Shown piece by piece: positions 46,147 through 57,691 of a stretch of 64,000 nt of DNA. The DNA comes from Botrytis cinerea B05.10 (lineage: Eukaryota > Ascomycota > Leotiomycetes > Helotiales > Sclerotiniaceae). Position 1 is the first letter of the stretch. Every line of letters starts with the position of its first letter. The stretch lies in contig NC_037322.1 of NCBI RefSeq assembly GCF_000143535.2, forward strand, positions 1,054,001 to 1,118,000. The letters run 5' to 3'. A model generated the notes under the pieces. That model was not told where the DNA came from and did no database searches. It worked only from the letters and a program-made list of their open reading frames with translations. Position numbers and translations under genes: made by a program.

Positions 46147-47921
46147 TTATTTGATTTCAAAATAAGCTTCTTCCATATAAAGGTCATAAACACCATCCTC
46201 TGACACAGGAGTGGCCTTAAATATCCACATTGTATGTTGCGCAGGCTCTTTCGAGTTGTGTTCATTACTGACGCCGGACTCTTGAGCGGACATTTGTCGC
46301 AATACCTGCATCGAAGCAGTGATACTGTCAGGTGGTACCACGACCAGGTGGGCTATTAGTGATATGGCAAGTGAGAGGGCAAGCTGTAGGCCAGCGGTAA
46401 GAATAAAAATGAGATACACATAGTTCCAGTGCGTCACATTGAGTGAAGATCCAGCCATGGGCGCGTTACCCTCGACAATAATCCCATCATTATATAAAGC
46501 AGCCATGGCTACAACGCCAGTCGAGAAACGCGACATCATCAAAGCCATGGATTCTTTGTCCCCATTCCATGGGAAGCCGTACACAGACTCAGCGGGGTAC
46601 ATTTGGTACTGGAAAGCAGTGTTGTTGGCAAGATTAGAGGTGGCGTATCCTTGCAATGCAATGCCAGCAGAAGCCAGAGATAGCAAGTCTGCACTGGCCT
46701 GATGCTCAGGGAGTGTGGCGCCTGCAACAGGGCTGACAGTTATATTGCAACGGTAGAACCACGGTGATAAGGCTGATGCCTCAAACGCTGCAATGGTGCT
46801 ACAGCCTGGACCGCAGTTTAAAAGGGTATTGGTCATGAATGTCGTCTGGCCGGGACCACCTTGAACTGGAATATAGACATCAAAATCACCAGTTTCAGTA
46901 GCAACAGTAATAGTGTTTTCGGTGCCGTTCCCTCCCTTCGTCACAGCCCAGGTGCTACAAATGGTCGAAGATTTTATGGTGCGCGATGTGTAGACAGCAA
47001 TTGGGTTGACACCAGAGTCAGCGGATATGGTAGATGTGTCATGAAACACGTATTGGCAGTAGTCCGTTCCGCAGAAGGTGAGCGGATCTCTGGGATGAAA
47101 TATGGTCCCAGGCTCTGGAAGTGAATCCGTTCGTATAACGTCAAAAGCAAGAGATATTAAGCCATAACTGCAAATAATTAGGTCCTCTCTAAGCAAAATT
47201 TAACTGAACCAAGGCTAGATAGGCACCTACTTATTTGCTGTGAACTGCTGGGCGAGAGTTGATTGGTAGTCAAAAGATAAAACTTTGTTCATTTTGATGC
47301 TAGACACATCTGCAATGGACAAATTACCGTGGCTTACCAATGCATATGTTTCAGAACTGTCTACTGAGTAGCACAGCCCAATTGCAGCCAGGCCAACTTG
47401 GGCCGCCTATTAGATGTTAATGATACATACTTCATTTTGAATGTGCGGCATCTCACAATATTGAGGAGTGTCCAGCACAATACTGCAGCATGGATGGAGT
47501 GGCGACGTGAATTTACTGCCAGCACGACCAATCGTTGCAACCTGTCTGCTTCTAAAATCAGGTTTACCTGAATATTAATTAATAAATTTTAGCCTATTTT
47601 TCAGAGGGTGATTTAACACACTTTAGACCTAGATCTGTATCGTTGGCTTAGGATCCACCACCTCAACTCTCTAATCATTCCGTCGAGACTGCTGGCAATG
47701 GCCAGACCTAACATAATTAACAGTGCAGTGATGAGGGTATTGAAAAGCTTTTTAGTCGCCTTTGTCATGACGTGCATAGCTGAAAATGCCAGCAGTACGG
47801 CATAGATTGCCCCGATGATGGCGAGTGTGATCAACCATCGGAGGAAGACCTTGAGTATGACCTTCTTCCGACTTTTCCTAGATGCGCGAAGGCCACGAAA
47901 CTGGCCTTTCATGTCTGGCAT
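46147..47921 (-). CDS. Fungal multi-pass membrane protein with large extracellular domain
   Basis: Four exons (47921-47622, 47567-47457, 47406-47231, 47167-46147) with introns of 54, 50 and 63 nt give 535 residues. The N-terminus MPDMKGQFRGL is basic. It is followed by transmembrane helices (FLRWLITLAIIGAIYAVLL, LFNTLITALLIMLGLAIA) and one formed across intron 2 (AVLCWTLLNI/AAQVGLAAIGL). A long segment with paired cysteines (CGTDYC, CGPGC) and N-glycosylation sequons (NGT, NIT, NNT, NVT) faces outside, and a C-terminal helix (VYLIFILTAGLQLALSLAI) precedes a short cytosolic tail. The layout is typical of a fungal-specific uncharacterised family. Function is unknown. Exon 1/2 joining is the least certain junction. 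Confidence 0.8.
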
Positions 47922-48943
47922 AGGAGATTTTTCGGCGTTTATGTACTGTCACTTGTTGACGAGAAACGTCGGCTCTAACGTGGCTGGAGTGATGACCTTC
48001 GGCCCTCTTCCCCTTTTAAAAGAACACGAGCAGAACAATATGGAAGTAAATAAATCAGTTGGTCATAAAAGCCTGATTGGTAAGGACGTGCTGCCAGTGT
48101 CTCGTCTTTCTCATATGTTATTATCTTTTAACATTATTCCAAATGAATTTTTGAATGATGAAGCATTATGATAAATTGTTCATAGTGTTTATCCCTAGAG
48201 TATATATACTCAATTTCTCAATTAAGTTTCAAAACGTGATTTTGTAACCTCATAATCTTCTTACTGGGATTAATTAATTACGAAACTCTCATTTTATTAA
48301 TATGTCTCGAAAATCAAAAGTCTTTGTATCAATTCAAACGTCAGGGCTCAGTAGTAGGGAGTAGACCGGGAACGTCATGAAATGATAAATAAAAACTTGG
48401 ATAATAACATATTCTAAAATATATCAAACTAATATTATTTCCCTATCAGCTTGAGGTATACCTGGGGTTTTTTATACAATTACTAACCTTTTTGATAATA
48501 TTATGAATTCCTATTTTTTTTAATTCTAATGGATTATATATCATGGTAAATTTTAGGCTTATTAAAGGTTAAACCTTGTCGATTATTAGAATTAAGATTT
48601 CTAATATCTAACTTTTCTTACACGTCGATCTTCTGACTTTTAATGAGCTCGGTGTTCTCCTGAGTGACTAATCCATGTCCTCGGTGATATGTAGGAGTAT
48701 AAAAGGTAATTATATAATATCAAATAATCACAGTAAAGCAATTTCAAACTAGCCGTCGGGGAAATAGAACTTTTCAGACTGTGGATTCATAGTAGCTTTT
48801 TTTCTTTTTTTCTTATTCTTGATATATATAAAATTTTAATTTTAATTCTTTAATCTTTATGAGGGCCAGCCCTCAAACTCCCGATCCTCGCTACACTCGA
48901 AATTTAATTATACATAATAATAATAATAATAATAATAATTGTC
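47922..48943. other. Transition into AT-rich transposon block, with (AAT)n microsatellite
   Basis: Promoter side of the membrane protein gene, then increasingly AT-rich. An (AAT)n run of about nine units lies at 48914-48940, immediately before the tandem-repeat block. No gene is supported. Confidence 0.5.
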
Positions 48944-49386
48944 AGGGAGCGATCACTTGATTGGGTATATATAATAGATTCACTATTTCAGAAGTATTTG
49001 AAATACTTTATGCTTTTATAAATCAATAAAAAAATGGATCACTTTTGATATTATATTTTAAATATAAAGATATTTTATTTTAAGATTTTTATTTGTATAA
49101 ATTTGAATGAGAATAATTATACTTTGAATTCAATTTTAATAATTGATTTAATTATAATTATTATACTTCTAATATTTTATATTTATAAAATTCCTATATT
49201 TATAGGATTATTAGCTTCTTTTTAATTAATGTATATTAAATAGATTTATATAAAATGAGAATAAGTATTAAAGAATAATTATTTGATTAGATATATATAG
49301 TAGATTCACTATTTCAGAAGTATTTAGAATATTTTATGCTTTTGTAAGTCAATAGGAAAGTAAATCACTTCTGATATTGTATTTCA
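48944..49386 (+). repeat. ~310-326-bp tandem-repeat block, left part
   Basis: About 1.3 units of a repeat whose landmarks are GGGAGCGATCA(C/T)TTGATT, ATATATAATAGATTCACTAT and TTTCAGAAGTATTT. A unit boundary at about 49056 and the next at 49382 give a 326-bp period. The block resumes at 63392, so the retrotransposon at 49387-63391 interrupted it. Confidence 0.75.
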
Positions 49387-49569
49387 TGTTACGGGACAAA
49401 ACGTGACCGGCTCAATTAGGCATGTGATAGTGGACCTTTCGGATTTATTGCATACCAAATAGAACCCATATATATATAAATTGTATAATTTACATAATTA
49501 TAGAAAAGCAATGAAAAATCTTAATGCTATAATATATTAATTGATTTATTATTATTATTTATTTTAATA
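49387..49569 (+). repeat. 5' LTR (183 bp) of the RIP-degraded element
   Basis: Starts TGTTACGGGACAAAACGTGA and ends TTTTAATA where the other copy has TCTAACA. It aligns end to end with 63209-63391. This copy keeps more of the original GC at its start; the other copy keeps more at its end. Confidence 0.85.
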
Positions 49570-51679
49570 ATTCTTTTCATTTTTCAAAAAAAGATAATCC
49601 GTTAATTAATTTAAATAATAAATTATTATTAATATTACTATAATTTCTATAAGAAGAATACTTGAAAGAGATGGTGGAGAATTTCTCAGTACAATTTTAA
49701 GTCAATTAGAAGGAAGTACTAAAGGGTTTTTTTAAAATGATAATAATGAAAGCCAAGTGATAGAATAATAATAATTTATTAATAAAAACAATCAAAGTCT
49801 TTAAGAAATGATTATTGATGTTTAAGCAATGATATAACAATAAATCAATATTATAAATAGTTTAATTTAAAAAGAAATATTTAATAAAATAATAAAAGAA
49901 ATGGAAAAAGTAAAATAGATTTATAAAAGGATTATGAAATACAATTTATATACTCTTTTTTTAATTAATAATAATAATATCGCAGCCCTATTATTATCAA
50001 TTCGCTAGATTACCACATCCAATCAAAGGAAATCTTTAAAACTATAAAGACTAAAGAAATATGTAAACGAGAATATTGGGAAAATAAAGGATTTCTTTTT
50101 TTAGGTAGAAATTTCGAAATGATAATAGATATTACTTTTTGATAAATAAAAAGAAGATCAATTATATTATCCAATACTTTGAAAAGCAATTTTTATTAAT
50201 ATAACATTAATACAAAAGCAAGTTAATCAATATCAATCTAAGTTGATTTGATTTTAAGGAATATATATACAATTTTATTATAAATAAAAGAAATCAATAG
50301 TGATAAGTGATTTAGTAAATTATTTATATAAAATAATAATTAGGGTAATTAATAAATATATTTGTAAGTTATTTGGAAAACCTAGAGGAGGATATTGAAT
50401 TAAAAGTGAATAATATTCAAAAAAAGAGACTCCTTACAGAATTATATTTATATATAACTAAAAGAATATTAGAATTTCTATAATAATCAAAATCCAAAAG
50501 TGAATTAATAAAACAAACCTATAGATTTATTTATAATAAATAAATTTTATTATAAATAAGATATCAATAAATTATAAAGATCTTATAAACAAATCTAATT
50601 ATTTCAAAATTCATAATATTTATTGAAATGAATTTATTTCGAATCCAAATAATAAATAGATATCATTATAAGATTTTTAAAATCAATTCAAAAAAAGATT
50701 CAAAAAAATGAATTAGTCAATATCAAATCTATTGTAATATTATATGCAAATTATATAAAGAATATTATTTATTATAAATATCAATAAAGAGGGTATTACA
50801 TTTTCAATTGCCGAAACTCTATTATATATTAATATTATAAAGGAAATTACAAATCCAAAGAGTATTCAAAAATTATATTACAATCTTTTTAATAAAAAAA
50901 GACTTAAATCCAATTATTATTCTAAATATCTCACTAATATTAAATCCCCAAATAAAAGGATATACTATTTTTATTATTATAATAATATTTTAATTAAAAG
51001 ATAAATCAATAATATTTCAATACTTTATTGATTTAAAAATATAAATCAATATCATTCAATAATTTAAATGTATTGAATAAAACTAATTATTTATTAAAAA
51101 AGAAATAGTTTTAATATTTGTAAATAATATTATAATATCATTATATAATAATTATTAATTCTCTATCGAAATAAAAAATCAAAAGGGAAAGAAGAGAATC
51201 TTTATTTACAAATTTATTACTATTATATTAGATTTATTTAAAATCAATATTATATTTGGATTATCTTAATTATAAATAATAAATTCAAATATCGATTGGA
51301 AATTGATATCTTTTTATTATCGTTTTTCTTTTAATAATTTCGAAATGATTTTTGTAAACAAATTTTATAATAAAATAAAAAAGAGTGTTTATATATATAT
51401 TATATTATTAAAAATTTAATTTTATTATTATAAAGATAATAGGTATTATTAAATATTTACATTTTCTATATTAAATATCTTTAAAAAATATTAAGAATAT
51501 TAATAAGTCTTTTTTGAAAAAGAAAATAGTATTCTATCAAAATACTATTCAATAAAATATCGCATTGATTTTAAAGCCGATTTGAAATCTTTTTAGGGAT
51601 CAATCTATTTTTTATTTAAAAAGGAATTAATAGTATTAAAGAAATATTTAATAGAATATTAAAAAAAGGGATAGATAAG
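49570..51679 (+). pseudogene. RIP-degraded gag / protease region
   Basis: About 2.1 kb of AT-saturated sequence between the 5' LTR and readable reverse transcriptase. By position it should be gag and protease, but no motif can be named with confidence. Confidence 0.5.
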
Positions 51680-54650
51680 GAGATTTATTAATTTAGTAAA
51701 AATATTAATTATATTTGTTTTTAAAAAAGGAAAAAGCTATCAATTTTATATTTATTATTAGAATTTAAATAGGATAATTAAAAAGGATTGAATTCTATTA
51801 TTTCTAATTAATAAATTTTTAAATCGATTTTAATAAAATATTGTTTTTATTAAATTGAATTTACAAAATATCTATTATTGTATTTATATTAGAAAAAGTA
51901 ATAAATAGAAAATGGTATTTTATATACAATATAAATAATTCAAATATTTAATTATACTATTTAATTTAATTAATACTCTAGTAATATTCCAAATATATAT
52001 TAATCAAGTATTATTAGGCTTGATAAATATTATATATATAATATATCTAAATAATATTCTGATTTACTTTAAAAATAGAAAAAGCTATATATAGGATATC
52101 TATAAAATCCTTAAATGCTTTATAAAATACAAACTATTTGCAAAACTGAAAAAATATATCTTTTATATTTATAAAATTAAATTTCTAGAATTTATTGTTT
52201 TAGAAGTAGAAGTGATAATAGAATCCAATTGTATTTAAATTATTATAAAATAATTAATATTTATAAATCTTAAGGAATTATAAGTATTCTTAAACTTTGC
52301 GAATTTCTATTAATAATTTATTAGAATCTATTTGATAATAATTTATAAAATAACCACCCTTATAAAAAAAACAAAGAAAAATAAAATAATAGGAAAGTTT
52401 ATATAAATAAAAAAAGTTCAAAATATATTTGAAATATTAAAAAAAGTATTTATTATAATATTAATATTCAAGCACTTCGAATTATTGTTTTATATTATAA
52501 TTAAAACCAACTCATTAATATTTGTTTTAAAATATATTCTATTGTAATTATTCAAAAAAGAGATTACAAAAATATCAATATAATAATAATACTTTATTGC
52601 TTTTTATTCGAAAAAGCTGAATTTTATAGAATAACAATACTTTATTTATAATTAGGAATTATTAGTAATATATATTATATTTATATAATAATATTATTAT
52701 TTAATAAATAATCGATACATTATTATAATGAAATTAGATTATAACAGTTTATAATATTTTATAATGAAAAAGATTTTTAATAGTAGATAAACTAAATAAA
52801 CGAAAATATTAACAATTTATAATTTTGAAATAATATATAGGGTAGGGAAACTGAATCTAGTTAATAGATTATCATATCGTTTTGATTATGTTATTGATAT
52901 AAACGATATCAATAATATATTATTCATATTTCAAAATAAATTAAAAAGTATTATAATTATTATAAATTTATTTTACAAATTTATTATAAAAACGAAACCC
53001 CTATATATTATTATTAATTGCTTACAAAGGGAAGAATATAACTTATTATTATATAAATAATTAGTTTTATTGATAAAAACTAATTACAAATAGTTAATAC
53101 TATATTAAATTACTAATATTTTTGTATTTGATGAAACAATATTTGAATCTATATTGAAATCGATAGAAAAAGCTTTATTATAGTTTTAAAAAGAAGATAA
53201 TTTTATAAAAAATAAAGAATATTTAAGATAAAGATTATATTCCATTGAAAATGTTTTACTATAATAGGTAGGCATTAACGGGCTTCTTAGATATAAGAAG
53301 AACATGTATATATTACTAGATAGTGTTTTCAGAATAGAAATCTTAGAAATGCATTATAATAACCCTATTGAAGATTATTAGAGTATTATTAAAATATTAG
53401 AAATATTGAAATCTAAATATTATTAGTTTTCAATAAGAAAAGATATTAAACAATATATCAAAACATATACGGTATATTAGTAAACTGTTATCAAAAGATA
53501 TAAACCATATAACGAGTTATAAATCCTCTTTATTTCAAAAAAACCCTAAAAAGAAATAACTATAGATTTTATTATAGATTTATTTTCTTCGAAATATAGA
53601 AAATATATATACAATTCTATTCTAATAATAATCAATAGGTTTACAAAATTAACCTAATATATTACTATCAACAAAACAATATCGTTTCCTGAATTAGCTA
53701 ATATTATAATTAATACAATATTTAAAAACTTTAATATACTAGAAAGTATAATCTCCAATAGGGGATTGTAATTCATTAATAAATTTTGAAATAATCTAAT
53801 ATTTTATTTACAAATTCATTGTAAATTATCAACAGCATTCTATTTGTAGATTAATAATCAAATCAAATAACAAAATCAAAATTTGATTTATTATATAAGT
53901 TGTTATATTAATTATAGATAAGATAATTGGATATTGTTATTATTCTTTAATGAATTTATATATAACACGATATAGTATAGTACAATTAATACAAACCTAT
54001 TCCAGATTATATATGAATTCCAATCTATATTCCATTATATTAGCGAGGATACTGATTTAAAAGGAAGGGCATTGGCAGTATACAAGCACATTAATGTTTT
54101 AAAAAAAGAAAGAAAAAAGCTAAAAGAATTTTGGAAATCGGTAATTAATTAGAAAAACAAGAATATTATAAAGGGGTTATTATAACGATATAGCATCAAA
54201 GATAAGATAATATTAAGTATAAAGAATATTAAACAATTGTAATTTAAAAAAAAATTCTTTAATTGATTTATAAACCTCTTTATTATAATGAATATAAAAA
54301 TCAATGAACAAATATACAAATTTAAATTATTATCTATTTATAAGATTTATAATATATTTTATATCTTCTTATTCGAATTATAGTATAAATGATAAGATAC
54401 CACCAATCCATCGCTATTAAAAGAAATTAATAATTATATAAAGTATAAAATAGAAAGGATTTTAATATATAGAAAAAAAAACAAAGGTGTATAATATCTA
54501 ATACAATGGAAGAACTATCAATTGACAAAAAACATATAGAAAATACTTTACAATTTAGAAAATGCAAAAACAATAATAAAAGAATATTATAAAAAAAAAG
54601 TATTATTAATATAGAAAAAGAAGAAAACAAGAAAAAAGCTTAAAAATATT
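51680..54650 (+). pseudogene. RIP-degraded pol: RT, RNase H, integrase, chromodomain
   Basis: Plus-strand pol relic with many stop codons. RT is readable from about 51690 (GFIRLVKI...) to 52200. RNase H is expected at about 52450-52800. The integrase zinc-binding and core regions are at about 53230-53960, with DFIIDLFSSKYRKYIYNSIL and KTISFPELANIII patterns. The chromodomain is at about 54425-54610. Gln, Arg and Trp codons have mostly become stops, as expected of RIP. The family is Ty3/gypsy chromovirus. Confidence 0.85.
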
Positions 54651-56440
54651 TAATATAAAAAGATCTTATAAGATTTATATCTAAAATACATACATTATAT
54701 TAAATTATTTAAAAAGAACTATTCAATAAAGAAACCAAAAAAAATAATTCCTTTAAACCCATAGTATATTAATAACCAAACCTAAATAATTTATTATACA
54801 AAAAGAACTTTGAAAAATCAAAATCAATTCCCTAATTTATTTATCTAATTTAGAAAGTTAATTATAATATCTCGATTACCAAAAAAAATAGAATCTATAT
54901 TACTAGTATATCCCCCAAAATTTGTAAACCCGATTTAATCAATTTTATCCTTTTTATTGATTTCATTTTGATTATTAATTCCTTTCTTCTCGTTTTTATA
55001 AATCTCATTAATAGAACAAGCTCCTGTTGGAAAACCAGTGGTAATCTATTGCTTTTTGGAAACCCGCTTCACATTAGAATTCTCAGAGTGAAGCTTTTGA
55101 AACGAATCTACTTGATTATTAGATTTATTAATATAGATTTGTTGAATAGTGTTGAAAGCCCTTTTTTGGGATTTAAAAGAACCTATAGAATAAAAGTAAG
55201 GTGTCGATATATTGTAAAAAGCAAATTGTAATAACTTAAAAGCGAAAAAGGAAATAATAAATCTAATTACAAGTTTATTGAATTGAAAATAATAAGATAT
55301 AACAGAAAAAGTATTTTTTCTATTTAAACTTTCAAATAATAAAATCAATACACTCTTATCCAAAAAGTAATATAAGGTATTAATAATCTAATAAGGTTGA
55401 TTCAACACATCATCCTTTTCAAAAGCAAACTCTTCGGATTCATTAGAATTTACAATTATATTTCTCTTCAATTTTACAAAACCTTTTCAAAAACCTTACT
55501 AAATCATTATAAAGATAATAAAGCCTATCCGGTTCGATAAAGCAGAAGCATAATAACAATCTAAAGAATCAACTATTATATTCAAATTCTAATTACTATT
55601 TAAAAGCCCCAAAGGAGTTTGAATATTTTGTAATGTATTAGCAATAGTATATACAATACAAGGATATATAATCAAAGCTATAAACTCCCCTTTTTTATCT
55701 GAGTTTAAAGTAGTGATTAATAATATAATAGAAGCTGCAATAACAATATCCAAAACAAACAGGTTATTCTAAAAACCATTAAATTAATTATCAACAATAT
55801 TAAAAAGTAAGAATAGAGCAATCAATAATAAATCAATACAAATCCATAATGTATTCCATAAGATTACCAATTCTATTTAATTTGAATATCAGAAAAAGAA
55901 TTAATTCCTTTATAAATTATAATTTGTAAATCCCTCTTTGTTTAATCTCTTTTCAAAAGAAAACTTCTACTACTTTGATGTATCGATTATATTAATGAAT
56001 TATTATTTCAAAGGTATCTTTATTCTTTTAATTATTATTCAAAATAAAATATCAAAAGATATAAATCTAATATAAAAGATTTATATCGAAAACAAAGTAA
56101 GGAAATATCGGAAAACAAACTTTCTTTTATTTATAATAATAATTATATTTAATAATAGAATCTTTATTAAAATAATAAAATTCGTTGTTAAAAGAAATAG
56201 CAATTCATTTAGAATATTGAAAGTAAATAGGAATAATTAATACGGAAGGGATTGTTACAAATCAATCAATAATAATAGCTGAAATAATAGATTGCAATAC
56301 AGCTATTTTTGTATGAATAAATAAAAAAGAATAATTTGATTATAGAAGATATATTAAAAACAAAAAGACCTCCTTTATAAAACTATTAATAATTTATTGG
56401 TAAAATGATAAGGCATATAAGAATACCGCCATTTACTTAT
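54651..56440. other. Post-pol segment of the degraded element, with minus-strand frame
   Basis: About 1.8 kb after the chromodomain, continuing at 63053-63208 beyond the nested insertion. A 105-codon minus-strand frame at 55046-55363 is less AT-biased than its surroundings. It could be the relic of an antisense gene placed like the one in the younger element, but no domain is recognisable. Confidence 0.4.
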
Positions 56441-57016
56441 TGTTACGGGAGCTGCCTCTAGGGTCACGTGGAAGTGTCTAGAGATCTCTCGAGGTGGTTT
56501 AGACTAGACTTCAAGTAGGAATTCGATAAGGTTGTAACTGGTTGCAATTCTCGTAACTATAGTAATGAAACTAATGATTGTTGTCTTGAGCACGAAGCTC
56601 TACATTATAATGAAACCCATTCCCTTATATAGATCTTCGTCTCACTTGGACAGCTGGGACAGCCGGTCGCTCCTGGAGCGCTGTCGTTCCTGAGCTGTCC
56701 ATCACGGGACACTAATCCCGTGACTCTTGGTGTCCTAGCTTATTGTTTTGTCCTGGGGCTAACCCCCTGGGATCTTACTAATATAACTTCGCGAAAAGTT
56801 TGCAAAGTTATGTTCGGTGTTTCCTAGGACCTATTGTCCTAGGAACTGTATCCTAAGATTCTAGGATATCCTATGACTAATACTATATACATGCCTGAGG
56901 CTTTCCTTGGGTGCCTAGTGTCCCCCGGTATACTGCAGCTGAATCACTGAGGCCTATAATACCATTATAGCCTATACGTTGGTGATTCTACAGCCTGTTA
57001 CTAATCCGTCGTAACA
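56441..57016 (-). repeat. 3' LTR (576 bp) of the intact element
   Basis: Same sequence as 62472-63047. On the plus strand it begins TGTTACGGGAGCTGCC and ends CCGTCGTAACA. It also lies immediately upstream of the antisense gene, so it may supply that gene's promoter and leader. Confidence 0.95.
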
Positions 57017-57029
57017 CTATCCCCTTCTT
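57017..57029 (-). other. Polypurine tract
   Basis: AAGAAGGGGATAG on the minus strand directly abuts the 3' LTR, the expected site for plus-strand DNA priming. Confidence 0.85.
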
Positions 57030-57115
57030 AACCTAGCGCTTGTCCCAAGCGTTTATATTAGTACGTCTTCCCTTTTGTATATCTAATGATTGTGGTGTTT
57101 CTTCTTTTCTTCATT

Positions 57116-57691
57116 ATGCCTCCTTTGAATACTGACAAAAGAAAAGAACAAATCCGTCTTGCTCGTCTTGTTGAACAGAAAGGTTTCGAAATGCCTTCAT
57201 GCTCATTGTGCGAACGCACTGGTCGCAAATGTATTGTTTCGCCTTCTGACTCTTCGCGGTGCAGTGAATGCATTCGTAGCAGCAAAAAATGCGATGTCCA
57301 AGGTCCATCTGAAAGTGATTGGGAAAGTTTGTCCCGACAGAAGGAGAGGTTGGATCAAGAAGAAGAAGAGGCTATGGCTAAAATTCTGCGATTGCGAAAG
57401 CAGAAACGTTTCCTGTTGAAACGTGAATCTGAAATGCTTCGTCGTGGTTTACGAACTCTCGATGAGCTAGTGGAGGCGGAGGAGAAGGAGAGACTAGAAA
57501 AGGAAAAGATTGAAAAGGAGCGTGTTGAGGAAGAAACAGCAAACGTTGATGCTGCGCCTACTCCTATTGATTCTTCTTCCTTCGATTTCTTCGATCCTTC
57601 TTTGCCTGAGTTGTCCGAAGCGGATCTTGAGGCTTTATTGGCAGGTGTGGGTACTTCAGGTGGAATGCCCGTAGCTTCTCAGGGCAGCTGA
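57116..57691 (+). CDS. Antisense zinc-cluster/coiled-coil protein of the retrotransposon
   Basis: Gene on the strand opposite Gag-Pol, between its 3' end and the 3' LTR, overlapping Gag-Pol tail-to-tail by about 128 bp (57564-57691). The start MPPLNTDKRK at 57116 is preferred. An in-frame ATG at 57086 would add a hydrophobic decapeptide. From the longer start, cysteines fall at 39, 42, 49, 59, 62 and 69, spacing CX2CX6CX9CX2CX6C, which fits a Zn(II)2Cys6 binuclear cluster. A strongly charged coiled coil follows (about 78-155), then an acidic-hydrophobic tail (DFFDPSLPELSEADLEALL) like an activation domain. It is not part of canonical Ty3/gypsy coding capacity. From memory, an extra antisense gene has been described in a Botrytis Boty-type element. 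The role is unknown; a DNA-binding regulator is inferred. Confidence 0.8.
   Translation: MPPLNTDKRKEQIRLARLVEQKGFEMPSCSLCERTGRKCIVSPSDSSRCSECIRSSKKCDVQGPSESDWESLSRQKERLDQEEEEAMAKILRLRKQKRFLLKRESEMLRRGLRTLDELVEAEEKERLEKEKIEKERVEEETANVDAAPTPIDSSSFDFFDPSLPELSEADLEALLAGVGTSGGMPVASQGS

Noticed and set aside
48655..48705. CTCGGTGATATG string matching part of the 441-bp MITE end
   Set aside because: Only 12 bases match and the flanks differ, so it cannot be called a copy.
54427..54630. Phe/Leu-rich minus-strand frame
   Set aside because: It is the shadow of the degraded chromodomain on the plus strand.
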